NCBI GenBank assembly: GCA_947501695.1
Contig: CANMWO010000001.1
Span: 682,001-746,000, forward strand
Direction: 5' to 3'
Length of the DNA stretch: 64,000 nt
Source: an uncultured Sphingomonadaceae bacterium
GTDB taxonomy: Bacteria; Pseudomonadota; Alphaproteobacteria; Sphingomonadales; Sphingomonadaceae
This document shows, piece after piece, positions 9,362-17,569 of the stretch; position 1 is the first letter of the stretch, and every line of letters starts with the position of its first letter. The translations under genes were made by a program, and so were the position numbers. The notes under the pieces are model-generated. The model saw only the letters and a program-made list of their open reading frames with translations, was not told where the DNA came from and made no database searches.

Positions 9362-11167
9362 ATGACTGAACGTTCTCATATCCGTAATTTCTCCATTATC
9401 GCACATATCGACCATGGCAAATCAACGCTGGCGGATCGCTTGATCCAGTATACCGGTGGTCTGACCGAGCGTGAGATGAGTGAGCAAGTGCTCGACAATA
9501 TGGATATTGAGCGCGAACGCGGTATTACGATCAAAGCCCAAACCGTCCGTTTGCATTATAAAGCGAAGAACGGTGAAGCCTATGAGCTCAGCTTGATGGA
9601 CACGCCGGGCCATGTTGATTTCGCCTATGAGGTTTCACGCAGCCTTGCCGCTTGTGAAGGTGCTCTATTGGTTGTCGATGCAGCGCAGGGGGTGGAAGCG
9701 CAAACATTAGCGAACGTGTATCAATCGATTGAACATGATCACGAGATTATTCCAGTTCTGAACAAGGTCGATTTGCCAGCTGCTGAACCAGAACGGGTTC
9801 GTAACGAGATTGAAGAAATTATTGGTCTGGATGCGTCCGAGGCGGTTATGGCTTCTGCGAAGTCCGGCATTGGCATCGAGGATATCCTCGAACAGATTGT
9901 CGAGAAGATACCAGCCCCCGGCGGAGATCGGGATGCCCCATTGAAAGCTATGTTGGTCGATAGCTGGTATGACCCTTATCTCGGGGTGGTTATTCTTGTT
10001 CGCGTTATCGATGGCGTGCTGACAAAGGGCCAGCGGATAAAGTTCATGGCGCAAGGCACCGAGCATTTGGTCGACCGTGTCGGTTGTATGACCCCAAAGA
10101 TTGAGCAGTTGCCGGAATTGGCGGCGGGTGAAATTGGTTTCATCACCGCGCAGATTAAGGAAGTGTCTCAGACTGCGGTCGGTGATACGATTACGACCGT
10201 TAAGGGCGGCGCGACCGAAGCATTGGATGGCTTTAAAGAAGTGCAATCCGTAGTTTTCTGTGGTCTTTTCCCGGTCGACGCGGCGGACTTTGAGAAGCTG
10301 CGTGAGAGCATCAGCAAATTGCGCCTCAATGATGCCAGTTTCAGCTTTGAAATGGAAACCAGTGCGGCCTTGGGGCAGGGGTTTCGTTGCGGTTTCTTGG
10401 GACTGTTGCACCTCGAGATTATTCAGGAACGTCTGACCCGTGAATATGACCTCGACCTGATCACAACCGCGCCGTCGGTGATTTACCGGATGGTGATGAA
10501 CGACGGTTCCGAACAGTTTCTCCATAACCCAGCCGATATGCCAGACGTGGTCAAGATTGCCGATATCGAGGAGCCATGGATTGAAGCGACAATCTATTGC
10601 CCAGATGAATATCTCGGCGGCATCCTTAAACTATGTCAGGACCGGCGCGGCGTTCAAAAAAATCTCACCTATGTCGGCGATCGCGCGCAGGTGGTTTACG
10701 AACTGCCGCTCAACGAGGTGGTTTTCGATTTCTACGATCGGCTAAAGAGTATCTCGCGCGGCTATGCGAGCTTTGACTATCATCAGGTTGGGCTTCGCTC
10801 TGGTAATCTGGTTAAGATGAACATCATGGTAAATGGTGACCCCGTTGATGCGCTGAGCATGATTGTCCACCGCGATGCTGCCGAATCCCGCGGTCGACAT
10901 ATGTGCGAGCGTCTGAAAGACCTGATCCCGCGCCATTTGTTCAAAATCCCTGTGCAGGCAGCCATCGGCGGCAAAGTGATTGCGCGGGAGACCATCGCGG
11001 CGATGCGCAAGGATGTGACCGCCAAATGTTATGGCGGCGATATCAGCCGTAAGAAGAAGCTGCTAGACAAGCAAAAGAAGGGCAAGGCCAAGATGCGTGA
11101 ATATGGCAATGTTAGCATCCCGCAGGAGGCGTTTATTGCTGCCCTGAAAATGGGTGATGAAGGTTAG
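9362..11167 (+). CDS. lepA: Elongation factor 4 (back-translocating GTPase LepA)
   Basis: Ribosome-associated GTPase of 601 residues that remodels stalled or mis-translocated ribosomes. G-domain motifs seen: AHIDHGKST (G1), DTPGHVDF (G3) and NKVDLPAA (G4). These are followed by EF-G-like domains and the LepA-specific C-terminal domain, with [26 protein letters not shown] near the end. The start at ATG 9362 ([15 protein letters not shown]) matches the family N-terminus; an in-frame GTG at 9335 would add nine residues. Assignment is firm. Confidence 0.97.
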   Translation: MTERSHIRNFSIIAHIDHGKSTLADRLIQYTGGLTEREMSEQVLDNMDIERERGITIKAQTVRLHYKAKNGEAYELSLMDTPGHVDFAYEVSRSLAACEGALLVVDAAQGVEAQTLANVYQSIEHDHEIIPVLNKVDLPAAEPERVRNEIEEIIGLDASEAVMASAKSGIGIEDILEQIVEKIPAPGGDRDAPLKAMLVDSWYDPYLGVVILVRVIDGVLTKGQRIKFMAQGTEHLVDRVGCMTPKIEQLPELAAGEIGFITAQIKEVSQTAVGDTITTVKGGATEALDGFKEVQSVVFCGLFPVDAADFEKLRESISKLRLNDASFSFEMETSAALGQGFRCGFLGLLHLEIIQERLTREYDLDLITTAPSVIYRMVMNDGSEQFLHNPADMPDVVKIADIEEPWIEATIYCPDEYLGGILKLCQDRRGVQKNLTYVGDRAQVVYELPLNEVVFDFYDRLKSISRGYASFDYHQVGLRSGNLVKMNIMVNGDPVDALSMIVHRDAAESRGRHMCERLKDLIPRHLFKIPVQAAIGGKVIARETIAAMRKDVTAKCYGGDISRKKKLLDKQKKGKAKMREYGNVSIPQEAFIAALKMGDEG

Positions 11168-11265
11168 GTAAAGTCTCGTAAAAACAACCTTAACAGATTT
11201 GTAGAATAGCCTGATTTCATATATATATAAATGCGAATGGGTCGCGCTCAGTCCTGGGGGTAGGA

Positions 11266-11454
11266 ATGTTATCATTGTTTGAAACAAGAGATCAGCGCGT
11301 AAAAGATGTTTTAGAGCTTAGGCGGTTACATACAAAATATGGCGACGAATTGGTTGCTGTTTTAAAGGGGCGTGTTTCCGATAAATCAATGCGAGACAGA
11401 GATCGCCGTCACTGGAAGCGCATCTTGCGCAAGGCCAGCATTCAACTGCCATAA
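11266..11454 (+). CDS. Small basic hypothetical protein (62 aa)
   Basis: Not a family I recognise. The product is 62 residues, strongly basic, with a dense Arg/Lys cluster DRDRRHWKRILRKASIQ at the C-terminus and a predicted helical N-terminus. The purine-rich GGGGGTAGGA lies a few bases before the ATG and looks like a real ribosome site. It stands alone, about 100 nt after lepA and convergent with the leftward methyltransferase gene. The charge suggests nucleic-acid or ribosome contact, but that is a guess. Small size leaves some doubt that it is expressed. Confidence 0.5.
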   Translation: MLSLFETRDQRVKDVLELRRLHTKYGDELVAVLKGRVSDKSMRDRDRRHWKRILRKASIQLP

Positions 11455-11525
11455 ACGCTGGTCTCCTAGGTTATTTTTACTGTAAAAACAGTCTGCTAGA
11501 CCCCACGGCTGTCAGCAAATGTCGT

Positions 11526-12302
11526 TTATTTTTCCATCTCGCAAGGTTTGATCTTACCCGGAAGCGGCGCTTTGCCGACAGGACGAAAGCGCGCAAAATA
11601 GCCGCCTAGTTCGGGGCGCTCCATATAGCCGATCAATTGGTAACCAACGGCCTCAAATTCGCAAAATAACTGCTTGGGGGGGATGCCATGCTGCACAAAT
11701 GGCCGATCTACATCGACCACTATTACCTCGCCGCCATCATAGCTGGCACCGTCCTGATCCCGGCGGATTGAAGGGCGTAACCGTGAGAGAAACGCATAAG
11801 GTTCGCGCACTTCATGATACATATGAACCAGGAAAATACGGTCAAAACTGTCCTTGGGTAGACGCGGATCATCGGGCGCGCCGAGCTTGATCGAGACATT
11901 GTCCAGTTCATCGCGTGCGACACGATCAGCCAACCGCTTGATCGCATCCTCATCAATATCCTGCGCCAGCACCCGGCCATCCTCGCCGACCCGTTCGGCC
12001 AACCGCACGGTATAATAGCCTTCGCCAGCACCAATATCGGCGACCGTCATGCCGTGAGCGAGCCCAGCGGCCTTCATGATTTCTTCTGCTTCTCCGCGCT
12101 TGTCACGCGCGGTTTCAGTGGACCATTCGTTCCCCGCCAGATCAGATACCGGCCGTGAAGCAGGCGGATAAGCGCGCGCGGTAGCCGGCCGGTTCGCATC
12201 ATCATCGGGTATCCGCTTGCACCCGGCTACTGGCACAGTGATCGTAAACGCTGCTAGCGTCATAAGGGGAAGAGCGAAACGGTGATGCTTTAACATTTTC
12301 AT
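11526..12302 (-). CDS. Class I SAM-dependent methyltransferase with lipoprotein signal
   Basis: The start ATG at 12302 (MKMLKHHRFALPLMTLAAF) gives a lipoprotein signal ending in the lipobox VAGC. An ORF extension upstream to 12383 is less likely because it buries the signal. After the lipobox comes a Pro/Ala linker, then a Rossmann methyltransferase with motif I VADIGAGEGYYT, an acidic post-I AQDIDEDAI, and the motif IV-like FDRIFLVHMYHEV. The closest known type is the small ubiE-like methyltransferases. Export of a SAM enzyme is odd because SAM is cytoplasmic. No clear Shine-Dalgarno precedes 12302. The substrate cannot be told. Confidence 0.75.
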   Translation of the reverse strand: MKMLKHHRFALPLMTLAAFTITVPVAGCKRIPDDDANRPATARAYPPASRPVSDLAGNEWSTETARDKRGEAEEIMKAAGLAHGMTVADIGAGEGYYTVRLAERVGEDGRVLAQDIDEDAIKRLADRVARDELDNVSIKLGAPDDPRLPKDSFDRIFLVHMYHEVREPYAFLSRLRPSIRRDQDGASYDGGEVIVVDVDRPFVQHGIPPKQLFCEFEAVGYQLIGYMERPELGGYFARFRPVGKAPLPGKIKPCEMEK

Positions 12303-12783
12303 GGAAAGGGATTTAGGCGAGGGGGACGATGGGGGCAATGATATTAATATTATCCCCAATGAAGGAGCGGTTTTGGGTGCCAATCAGGAGATTTAGCGTC
12401 GTGTCCCCTATGGGTGTAGAAGGAGACAATACAGGTAGGGTAGCCGCTGTTCCGCTAACGACCCAAATATAGTCATTCCCATTGCTGATCTTTAGTGACC
12501 GCTTTGCGCCCCAATATCGGACTTAGGACATGCGTTCGAGATTTCCCAAAAGCCGACCTCATTCAAATGATATAGGATATTTTGGGACTTTACGCTTACC
12601 CGCGAAGGAGCGTCGCCAAGGCACGCTAAGCGGCAATAACAAGAAGGGGCCGTTTATGGCTGTAGCGGAGGTGGTCATTTAGCCCATTCGGATTGTTTGG
12701 GTTTTCAGATGGGGTTGTAGGACTCCTTGCGAGTCAATTCGATACTTCTTGGCTCTCAGCGCTGGTTTCGGTATGTGTGGGGC
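12303..12783. other. Gene-poor stretch with a short gene remnant
   Basis: About 480 nt between two divergent genes. Apart from the remnant at 12313-12522 nothing coding was recognised. It probably contains the promoters of the flanking genes. Composition and the broken reading frame suggest decayed sequence. Confidence 0.4.
12313..12522 (-). pseudogene. Short open fragment without a start codon
   Basis: On the minus strand an open frame of 69 codons runs from an in-frame TAA at 12523-12525 to a TAA at 12313-12315. It has no ATG, GTG or TTG near its beginning. It reads YWGAKRSLKISN, then DYIWVVSGTAATLP, then NLLIGTQNRSFIGDNI. This is protein-like and resembles the WGGKGTLDIW...WAVSGRSAF segment of the fragment at 13212-13433. 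Both may be remnants of copies of the same unknown gene. It overlaps the 5' end of the methyltransferase region. Low confidence. Confidence 0.35.
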
Positions 12784-13215
12784 ATGGACCAAAAACTAGA
12801 CCCAGATGAAGTTCAGCTCGCCAAACTCATGTCGCTGCCGCCCGAAACGCCATTGGCAGTGCTCAACCTCTTTGAATTCAATGAGGTTGCGAATTATCAG
12901 CCAGGCGATCCTGAATATGGGACGAGCGCTGCCGAAATTTCCGGGCAAGAGGCCTTTCAACGCTACAGCGAAGTCGCAGGAAAGTTCCTTGAAGACCTTG
13001 GCGGCCGGGTGGCAATGAATGCGCCTTTTGAGCAGGTTCTAATTGGACCTGAACCGGCAAACTGGCATGTGGCTGCGATCATGTATTTCCCAACTCGAGG
13101 CGCGTTTCTGCAAATGCTTTCGGATGCCAGTTTTCAGCACGCGTCACGACATCGCAAGGCCGCGCTACAAAATCATCTGATGATCCATCTGAATGGCGAG
13201 ACATTCAAAAACTAG
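12784..13215 (+). CDS. DUF1330 domain-containing protein
   Basis: A 143-residue cytoplasmic protein starting MDQKLDPDEVQLAKLMSLP; a TTG at 12727 in the same frame would add 19 residues with no obvious ribosome site. The region LAVLNLFEFNEVANY, the later RYSEVAGKFLEDLGG and LIGPEPANWHVAAIMYFPTRGAFLQMLSDASFQHASRHRKAAL fit the DUF1330 ferredoxin-like fold (dimeric alpha/beta barrel superfamily). Members are of unknown function; some resemble small monooxygenases. It is flanked by two gene remnants and has no obvious operon partner. Confidence 0.7.
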   Translation: MDQKLDPDEVQLAKLMSLPPETPLAVLNLFEFNEVANYQPGDPEYGTSAAEISGQEAFQRYSEVAGKFLEDLGGRVAMNAPFEQVLIGPEPANWHVAAIMYFPTRGAFLQMLSDASFQHASRHRKAALQNHLMIHLNGETFKN

Positions 13216-13433
13216 CTAGCAATGCTGACCATCACTCCTTTTACGCAAACGTCCGCAAGTGGGTCATTAGCAGACAGGCTGCTCACAACTACCTGAGCCC
13301 CAAAAGCTGACCGTCCGCTGACGGCCCAACCGCTGCCGTTCAATCTCCATATATCCAATGTCCCCTTCCCACCCCAGTTCCGGTCATCCGACAAGGCCAA
13401 ATCTAACGCTCGCTTGCGGGATGTTGCGGGCAC
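13212..13433 (-). pseudogene. Short ORF, possible remnant related to the fragment at 12.3-12.5 kb
   Basis: A 73-codon frame with a GTG start at 13433 and stop at 13212, overlapping the stop of the DUF1330 gene. It reads NWGGKGTLDIWRLNGSGWAV, then SGRSAF, and ends CVKGVMVSIAS. The WG.K..L.I pattern followed by W.VSG is shared with the fragment on the other side of the DUF1330 gene. It might be a complete tiny gene or the 3' part of a decayed larger one. No function can be given. Confidence 0.35.
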
Positions 13434-13473
13434 TTGGGATTCTATTATTTATCGATTGCGGCTTCGGGTAGCG

Positions 13474-14277
13474 CTATTCTTCGCTATTCTCCCCGCTATC
13501 CATTTCCCCTTCTCGAGGCGGAAACCCCATCTCCTCACGCAATTCTTTGCCCTCGCTGGCCCCACCTCCGCTGACCTCGTCATAAATCAGCAGTTCCATC
13601 GGACTGGCCCCTTTGGGATTGAAGCGTTTGCGGGGCTCACCGGTTGCGGGGTCTTTTGCGACGTAATAGGCGATCATTTTTTGGCGCATATCGTTAATTT
13701 TAGCGTGGAATCGCTCGTCATGTTCTTTTTGGCGCTGGGCGGTTTCCTCGCGATGCTCATTGATCAGGCGCTTTCCGCGTGCTTCGCCTTCGGCCTGCCA
13801 TTCTTCGTACCACTGTTCTTTGAGCAGCTTCATGCGGTGGCGGGATAGGGCGCTGTCGGTCCCGCCATTGGCGCCGCCACTGAATTTCTCCGGCTGGTGA
13901 TGGCGGAGCAGCCACATCATCATGCGGTAATTATAGCGACGAAATTCGCCAACCTGCTCGCCGCCATACATGATCGGTTCGGCCGCGCCGTTAACGGCAT
14001 GGTCGACCAGCACGTCATGAATGCGGTTCGTTGCTTTGGCGATGGCCGCATCCCAGGCGGAGGAGAACTCCTCTGCGCCCGTTTCGTTGCGTAATGTATA
14101 GGCAGTGCCAAAGCTCATCCCAACATGGCGCGCTGCCTCGACTACGCTGCCACATTCCGCCAGTGCCTTGATAAAGCCATGCTGTCTTTCGGGCGTCCAG
14201 CCGTCATGGCGATAGTATTTTTTCGGGACGGGGGTGAAGTCGAGGAGGGGGTCAGTTTGCCGTTGTTGGTCTGTCAC
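13474..14277 (-). CDS. HTH-containing protein resembling phage terminase small subunits
   Basis: 267 residues. Near the N-terminus, TPERQHGFIKALAECGSVVEAARHVGMSFGTAYTLRN is a helix-turn-helix typical of small terminase or transposase-type DNA-binding proteins. A helical middle follows (LRHHQPEKF...) and a very charged Lys/Arg/Glu-rich C-terminal half with probable coiled coil near RLINEHREETAQRQKEHDE. No large terminase, portal or other phage gene is nearby, so a prophage call is not supported. It may be a domesticated chromosomal regulator. No clear partners; it is followed downstream by a remnant and DUF1330. Confidence 0.6.
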   Translation of the reverse strand: MTDQQRQTDPLLDFTPVPKKYYRHDGWTPERQHGFIKALAECGSVVEAARHVGMSFGTAYTLRNETGAEEFSSAWDAAIAKATNRIHDVLVDHAVNGAAEPIMYGGEQVGEFRRYNYRMMMWLLRHHQPEKFSGGANGGTDSALSRHRMKLLKEQWYEEWQAEGEARGKRLINEHREETAQRQKEHDERFHAKINDMRQKMIAYYVAKDPATGEPRKRFNPKGASPMELLIYDEVSGGGASEGKELREEMGFPPREGEMDSGENSEE

Positions 14278-14352
14278 GATGAGCCTTTCTTCAGTTAAGA
14301 CTCGAAGTTAACCTATTTGGTACATTGTAGGAAAGCGGTTTATATCATCATT

Positions 14353-14379
14353 ATCATCCCGAACTTGGTTAGGGATGAT
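14353..14379. repeat. Small hairpin downstream of prfB
   Basis: 8-bp stem ATCATCCC (14353-14360) / GGGATGAT (14372-14379) with an 11-nt loop. It lies between the prfB stop and the HTH gene start. It has no T-tract, so it is more likely a repeat relic or mRNA 3'-end hairpin than a classical terminator. Confidence 0.4.
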
Positions 14380-14422
14380 GCGAAGGGATTAGGTTTCGGT
14401 CAGCGCCAGGTCGATAAAGCGC

Positions 14423-15550
14423 CTAATCTACATCCTCGACATCGACCTTTTCGCCTGTCACGCGTTGGGACAGGGCGGCAGCGATGAACGGATCGAGCGC
14501 GCCGTCCAAAACGTCGGATGGCGCGCTGCTGGTAACGCCCGTGCGCAGGTCTTTGACCATCTGATAGGGTTGCAGAACATAAGAACGGATCTGATGGCCC
14601 CAGCCGATTTCGGTCTTGGCCTGATATTCGCCGCTGGCCTCGGCTTCCCGACGTTGCAATTCGGCTTCAAATAGGCGCGCTTTCAACATGCCCATCGCAG
14701 TGGCGCGGTTTTTGTGCTGGCTGCGATCATTTTGCGAGGCGACAACAATCCCGGTCGGCTGGTGGGTGATGCGCACGGCGCTGTCGGTCGTATTGACGTG
14801 CTGACCACCGGAACCGGACGCGCGGTAAGTGTCAATTTTCAGATCGCCATCATTAATTTCGATTTCGAAACTATCATCAATGACGGGATAAACCCAGACG
14901 CTGGAAAAGCTGGTATGTCGTTTGGCGGCGCTATCAAAGGGTGAAATCCGAACGAGGCGATGAACACCGCTTTCGGTTTTGGCAAAGCCATAGGCATTCT
15001 CGCCCTTGATCTCGAGCGTGGCGGATTTGATACCGGCTTGATCGCCTGCCTGATAATCGACCATGGAGACTTTATATCCGCGCGCCTCTGCCCAGCGCTG
15101 ATACATGCGCAGCAACATTTCAGCCCAATCCGAACTCTCCGTTCCGCCAGCGCCGGCATGGATTTCCAGATAAGCATCGAGATTATCCGCTTCTCCAGAC
15201 AATAGCGCTTGCACTTTGTCGCGATCAGCGCGGTCGGCAAGCTTGGCGAGGGTTTCAACGCCTTCGTCTGCGAGGCTGCTATCGCTTTCTTCTTCGGCCA
15301 TCTCGATAAACTCGAGGGCGTCGTCCATCTCTTGCTGGATTTCTTTGGCAGCGGTAATGGATTCGTCCAGCCGCCGCCGCTCGGTCATTACGGCTTGCGC
15401 TGCGCTTTGGTCATCCCATAGCGTTGGATCTTCGACCCGCGCATTCAGCTCGTCCAGCCGCCGCAGGGCGACATCCCAATTAAGGGAGGTTTTCAACAGG
15501 CCGAGCGCGGCGCTGATCCGGTCCACATGCGCCTGAGCTTCCGCACGCAT
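14423..15550 (-). CDS. prfB: Peptide chain release factor 2
   Basis: Class I release factor recognising UGA/UAA. 375 residues starting MRAEAQAHVDRISAALG. The codon-recognition tripeptide SPF is in VRISPFDSAAKRH and the catalytic GGQ in SGSGGQHVNTTDSAVR. The N-terminal helical domain and the C-terminal region are intact. The reading frame is continuous from the start, so the programmed +1 frameshift found in many bacterial prfB genes is absent. GGAGACTTATA before the ATG contains a ribosome site. Assignment is certain. Confidence 0.97.
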   Translation of the reverse strand: MRAEAQAHVDRISAALGLLKTSLNWDVALRRLDELNARVEDPTLWDDQSAAQAVMTERRRLDESITAAKEIQQEMDDALEFIEMAEEESDSSLADEGVETLAKLADRADRDKVQALLSGEADNLDAYLEIHAGAGGTESSDWAEMLLRMYQRWAEARGYKVSMVDYQAGDQAGIKSATLEIKGENAYGFAKTESGVHRLVRISPFDSAAKRHTSFSSVWVYPVIDDSFEIEINDGDLKIDTYRASGSGGQHVNTTDSAVRITHQPTGIVVASQNDRSQHKNRATAMGMLKARLFEAELQRREAEASGEYQAKTEIGWGHQIRSYVLQPYQMVKDLRTGVTSSAPSDVLDGALDPFIAAALSQRVTGEKVDVEDVD

Positions 15551-15932
15551 TATAAGTCTCCAATTGTCTCTTGGCGTTTCGATTAGACGATATGGCGGTG
15601 ATGTAAAGTAACGATGCGTTCCAGCGGCCTAACCACCTCAAATCATATAGATTTGGTCGACGCAATCCACGTAGAGGATAGTCATTCAACATTGATGAAA
15701 TCTATTAAAAAGGCAAATTAATTCATAGTTGATCTTTAAGGCTATCGCGTCGATATCTGGCTCGCGCGGGGTTTGACCATGTCGCGCGAAATTGGAGTGA
15801 AACATAAACCCTGACTTACCGGACTTTTTTTCACGGCGCAGGACATATATTTTAGCCCATCAATAAATGCGGTTTTTCCCTGAAATTCCTCATTATTTTT
15901 TGATCGGGCACAGAATAAACAAGGATATTATT
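15551..15932. other. Divergent intergenic region, prfB / lipoprotein gene
   Basis: 380 nt without a credible ORF. It must carry promoters in both directions. One 7-bp inverted repeat TCGCGCG/CGCGCGA lies at 15762-15768 and 15783-15789. Nothing resembling a tRNA or riboswitch was seen. Confidence 0.4.
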
Positions 15933-16505
15933 ATGAAGAAAATTGCTATTTTGCTTGCAGTCGCACCACTGGTTCTCACCGCCTGCACATCGGACGCGAC
16001 AGCTGATGGAGCAACAGAAGCCACGGAGGGCGCAGAAGCTGGCGCACCGATTACCGCTGAAGAAGTGACCGCTGCACAAACAGCATGGGGCGAAGGCATT
16101 GTTACAATCGGAAAAGCTTTTACTGAGGAAGGTGATTTCCGCGCTGCGGCAGACGCGCATATCAAGAAATTCTACGCTTATGGTGATGATGCGACCATAT
16201 TGTTCAAACCAACGCTAGCCGCAGAAGACCAGTTTCGCGGAGACTTTGAAGGAGCGATGAGCTATTTTGTCGGAACGGAAGGTTCCGAAGACAAAGGCTT
16301 TGCCATCAAGCCATGGACCGCAGTTCGCTGGGAAAATGAAGGCACTGTCGTTGATAGCGACAGCGCCATGGCCATGGGCAACTATTATTTCACCGATACC
16401 GAGGGCAATGACACCAAAGTCGAATATAGCTTTGGATATGTTCGCGGTGCCGACGGCGAGTTGAAGATCAACCTACACCACAGTTCGGTTCCCTTTGGAG
16501 GTTAA
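15933..16505 (+). CDS. Putative lipoprotein of the SnoaL/NTF2-like type
   Basis: 190 residues, start ATG 15933. The signal MKKIAILLAVAPLVL ends in the lipobox LTAC. An Ala/Thr/Glu-rich linker follows, then a compact domain: TAAQTAWGEGIVTIGKAFTEEG, FYAYGDDATILFKPTLAAEDQFRG, MSYFVG and NYYFTDTEGNDTKVEYSFGYV. The pattern of long helices followed by a curved sheet matches the SnoaL/NTF2 fold; similar proteins in databases are often labelled (without evidence) as phosphoribosyl-AMP cyclohydrolase. No catalytic role can be assigned. It is followed by a terminator hairpin, so it is probably transcribed alone. Confidence 0.65.
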   Translation: MKKIAILLAVAPLVLTACTSDATADGATEATEGAEAGAPITAEEVTAAQTAWGEGIVTIGKAFTEEGDFRAAADAHIKKFYAYGDDATILFKPTLAAEDQFRGDFEGAMSYFVGTEGSEDKGFAIKPWTAVRWENEGTVVDSDSAMAMGNYYFTDTEGNDTKVEYSFGYVRGADGELKINLHHSSVPFGG

Positions 16506-16514
16506 CCGATAAGG

Positions 16515-16546
16515 ACGAGGCGTCGATTAACTTCGGCGCCTCGTTT
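16515..16546 (+). terminator. Intrinsic terminator after the SnoaL-like lipoprotein gene
   Basis: Stem ACGAGGCG (16515-16522) with CGCCTCGT (16537-16544), extended inward by three more pairs, an 8-nt loop, and a short T run. It lies between convergent genes and could also serve the leftward desaturase operon. Confidence 0.75.
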
Positions 16547-16573
16547 CATCCGCAAGCCATTAATGGCTTCGCG

Positions 16574-17569
16574 CTAAAGACTATCTTTAGAGACGAAGGG
16601 CTTGGACAATTTGTCCTGGTCCTTCGCTGCTATGGAGAGGGCGCGCTCGCTAACTGGCGAGATACCCGGCCGCGGTGGCAGATTTGATGGTAGTTTTATA
16701 TCCCAGGCCAAGCCCATTTTTTCAAGCAGCAGGATGAATTGATAGCCCAGATCAATCTGGCCCGGATAAAGGCCATGACAGGCGGAACTAGGGAACGCAT
16801 GATGGTTGCAATGCCAGCTTTCCCCCATGGTCGGGATGGCGAGGGCAGGGACGTTATGCGCCTGCAGCGCCGCATCATCGAGATGCCAGTCCTGCGGTCC
16901 CCGGCTATGGGCGAAATAGGAAATGAACCAGTGCATCGTGGTACAGGCCGCTACGCGCACAACGACGCCCCATATCGCCCACGGTAATCCGCCGATGGAA
17001 AACAGTATCAGTGCGACCGGAATTTGATGGAGCATCCAGGTTTTTTGCAGGAACCGGTAAAAAGGATCATTTCCGATTTCTGGACCCGGATCGAAACCAG
17101 GCGGGTTTTTCAGCTTTAGTTTGAAATTGAGATAGTAGAAGCCCTCGGTCCACAAGGGTTTGCCATGGCGGAGGAACCAGTGGCATTTTTCTTCTCGCTG
17201 CGCCCAATCGCGGCTGTCGTGCAGTCCGATGGTCCAGATCGGTCCGCCCATGCCGACTAGCGTGCCAAAATAAACCAATGTCCGCTCCAGCCATTTCGGG
17301 CATTCGAAACTGCGATGGATGAGACGGCGGTGAAAGCCAACCGAGTGACCTGCGCACAGGGTGACTGCCGATAACGCCAGAAAGGCGGTGAACGCGCCCC
17401 ATGTAAAATAGAGCGGGCCAAGGATTATCGCGCCGAGCAGAAAGCCCGTATTCCAGATCGAACGACCGGCATCCCATTGGACTTCACCTTCGTCCGGGCT
17501 GGCTTGATCGAGATTGGTCAACGAATTGACTTTGAAAGCGGCACTACCGCTTTGCAGATCATGCCCCAT
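16574..17569 (-). CDS. Fatty acid (acyl-CoA/acyl-lipid) desaturase family protein
   Basis: 331-residue membrane di-iron enzyme of the delta-9 desaturase type. Histidine boxes: HSVGFHRRLIH (box 1, HxxxxH) and ESWHCNHHAFPSSA (box 3, HxxHH). Box 2 is IGLHDSRDWAQREEKCHW: it keeps one His and an Asp-rich RDW signature where classical desaturases have HRxHH. Hydrophobic spans at about residues 40-75, 90-115 and 180-215. The start overlaps the stop of the upstream SRPBCC gene by 11 nt and is preceded by GAGGTG, so the two are coupled. Together with the GMC oxidoreductase this suggests lipid modification; the substrate is unknown. Confidence 0.85.
   Translation of the reverse strand: MGHDLQSGSAAFKVNSLTNLDQASPDEGEVQWDAGRSIWNTGFLLGAIILGPLYFTWGAFTAFLALSAVTLCAGHSVGFHRRLIHRSFECPKWLERTLVYFGTLVGMGGPIWTIGLHDSRDWAQREEKCHWFLRHGKPLWTEGFYYLNFKLKLKNPPGFDPGPEIGNDPFYRFLQKTWMLHQIPVALILFSIGGLPWAIWGVVVRVAACTTMHWFISYFAHSRGPQDWHLDDAALQAHNVPALAIPTMGESWHCNHHAFPSSACHGLYPGQIDLGYQFILLLEKMGLAWDIKLPSNLPPRPGISPVSERALSIAAKDQDKLSKPFVSKDSL

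Noticed and set aside
13474-14277. Prophage
   Set aside because: Only one terminase-like HTH gene; no integrase, portal, capsid or lysis genes nearby.
14423-15550. Programmed frameshift in prfB
   Set aside because: The reading frame is continuous from the ATG; no in-frame UGA near codon 25 was found.
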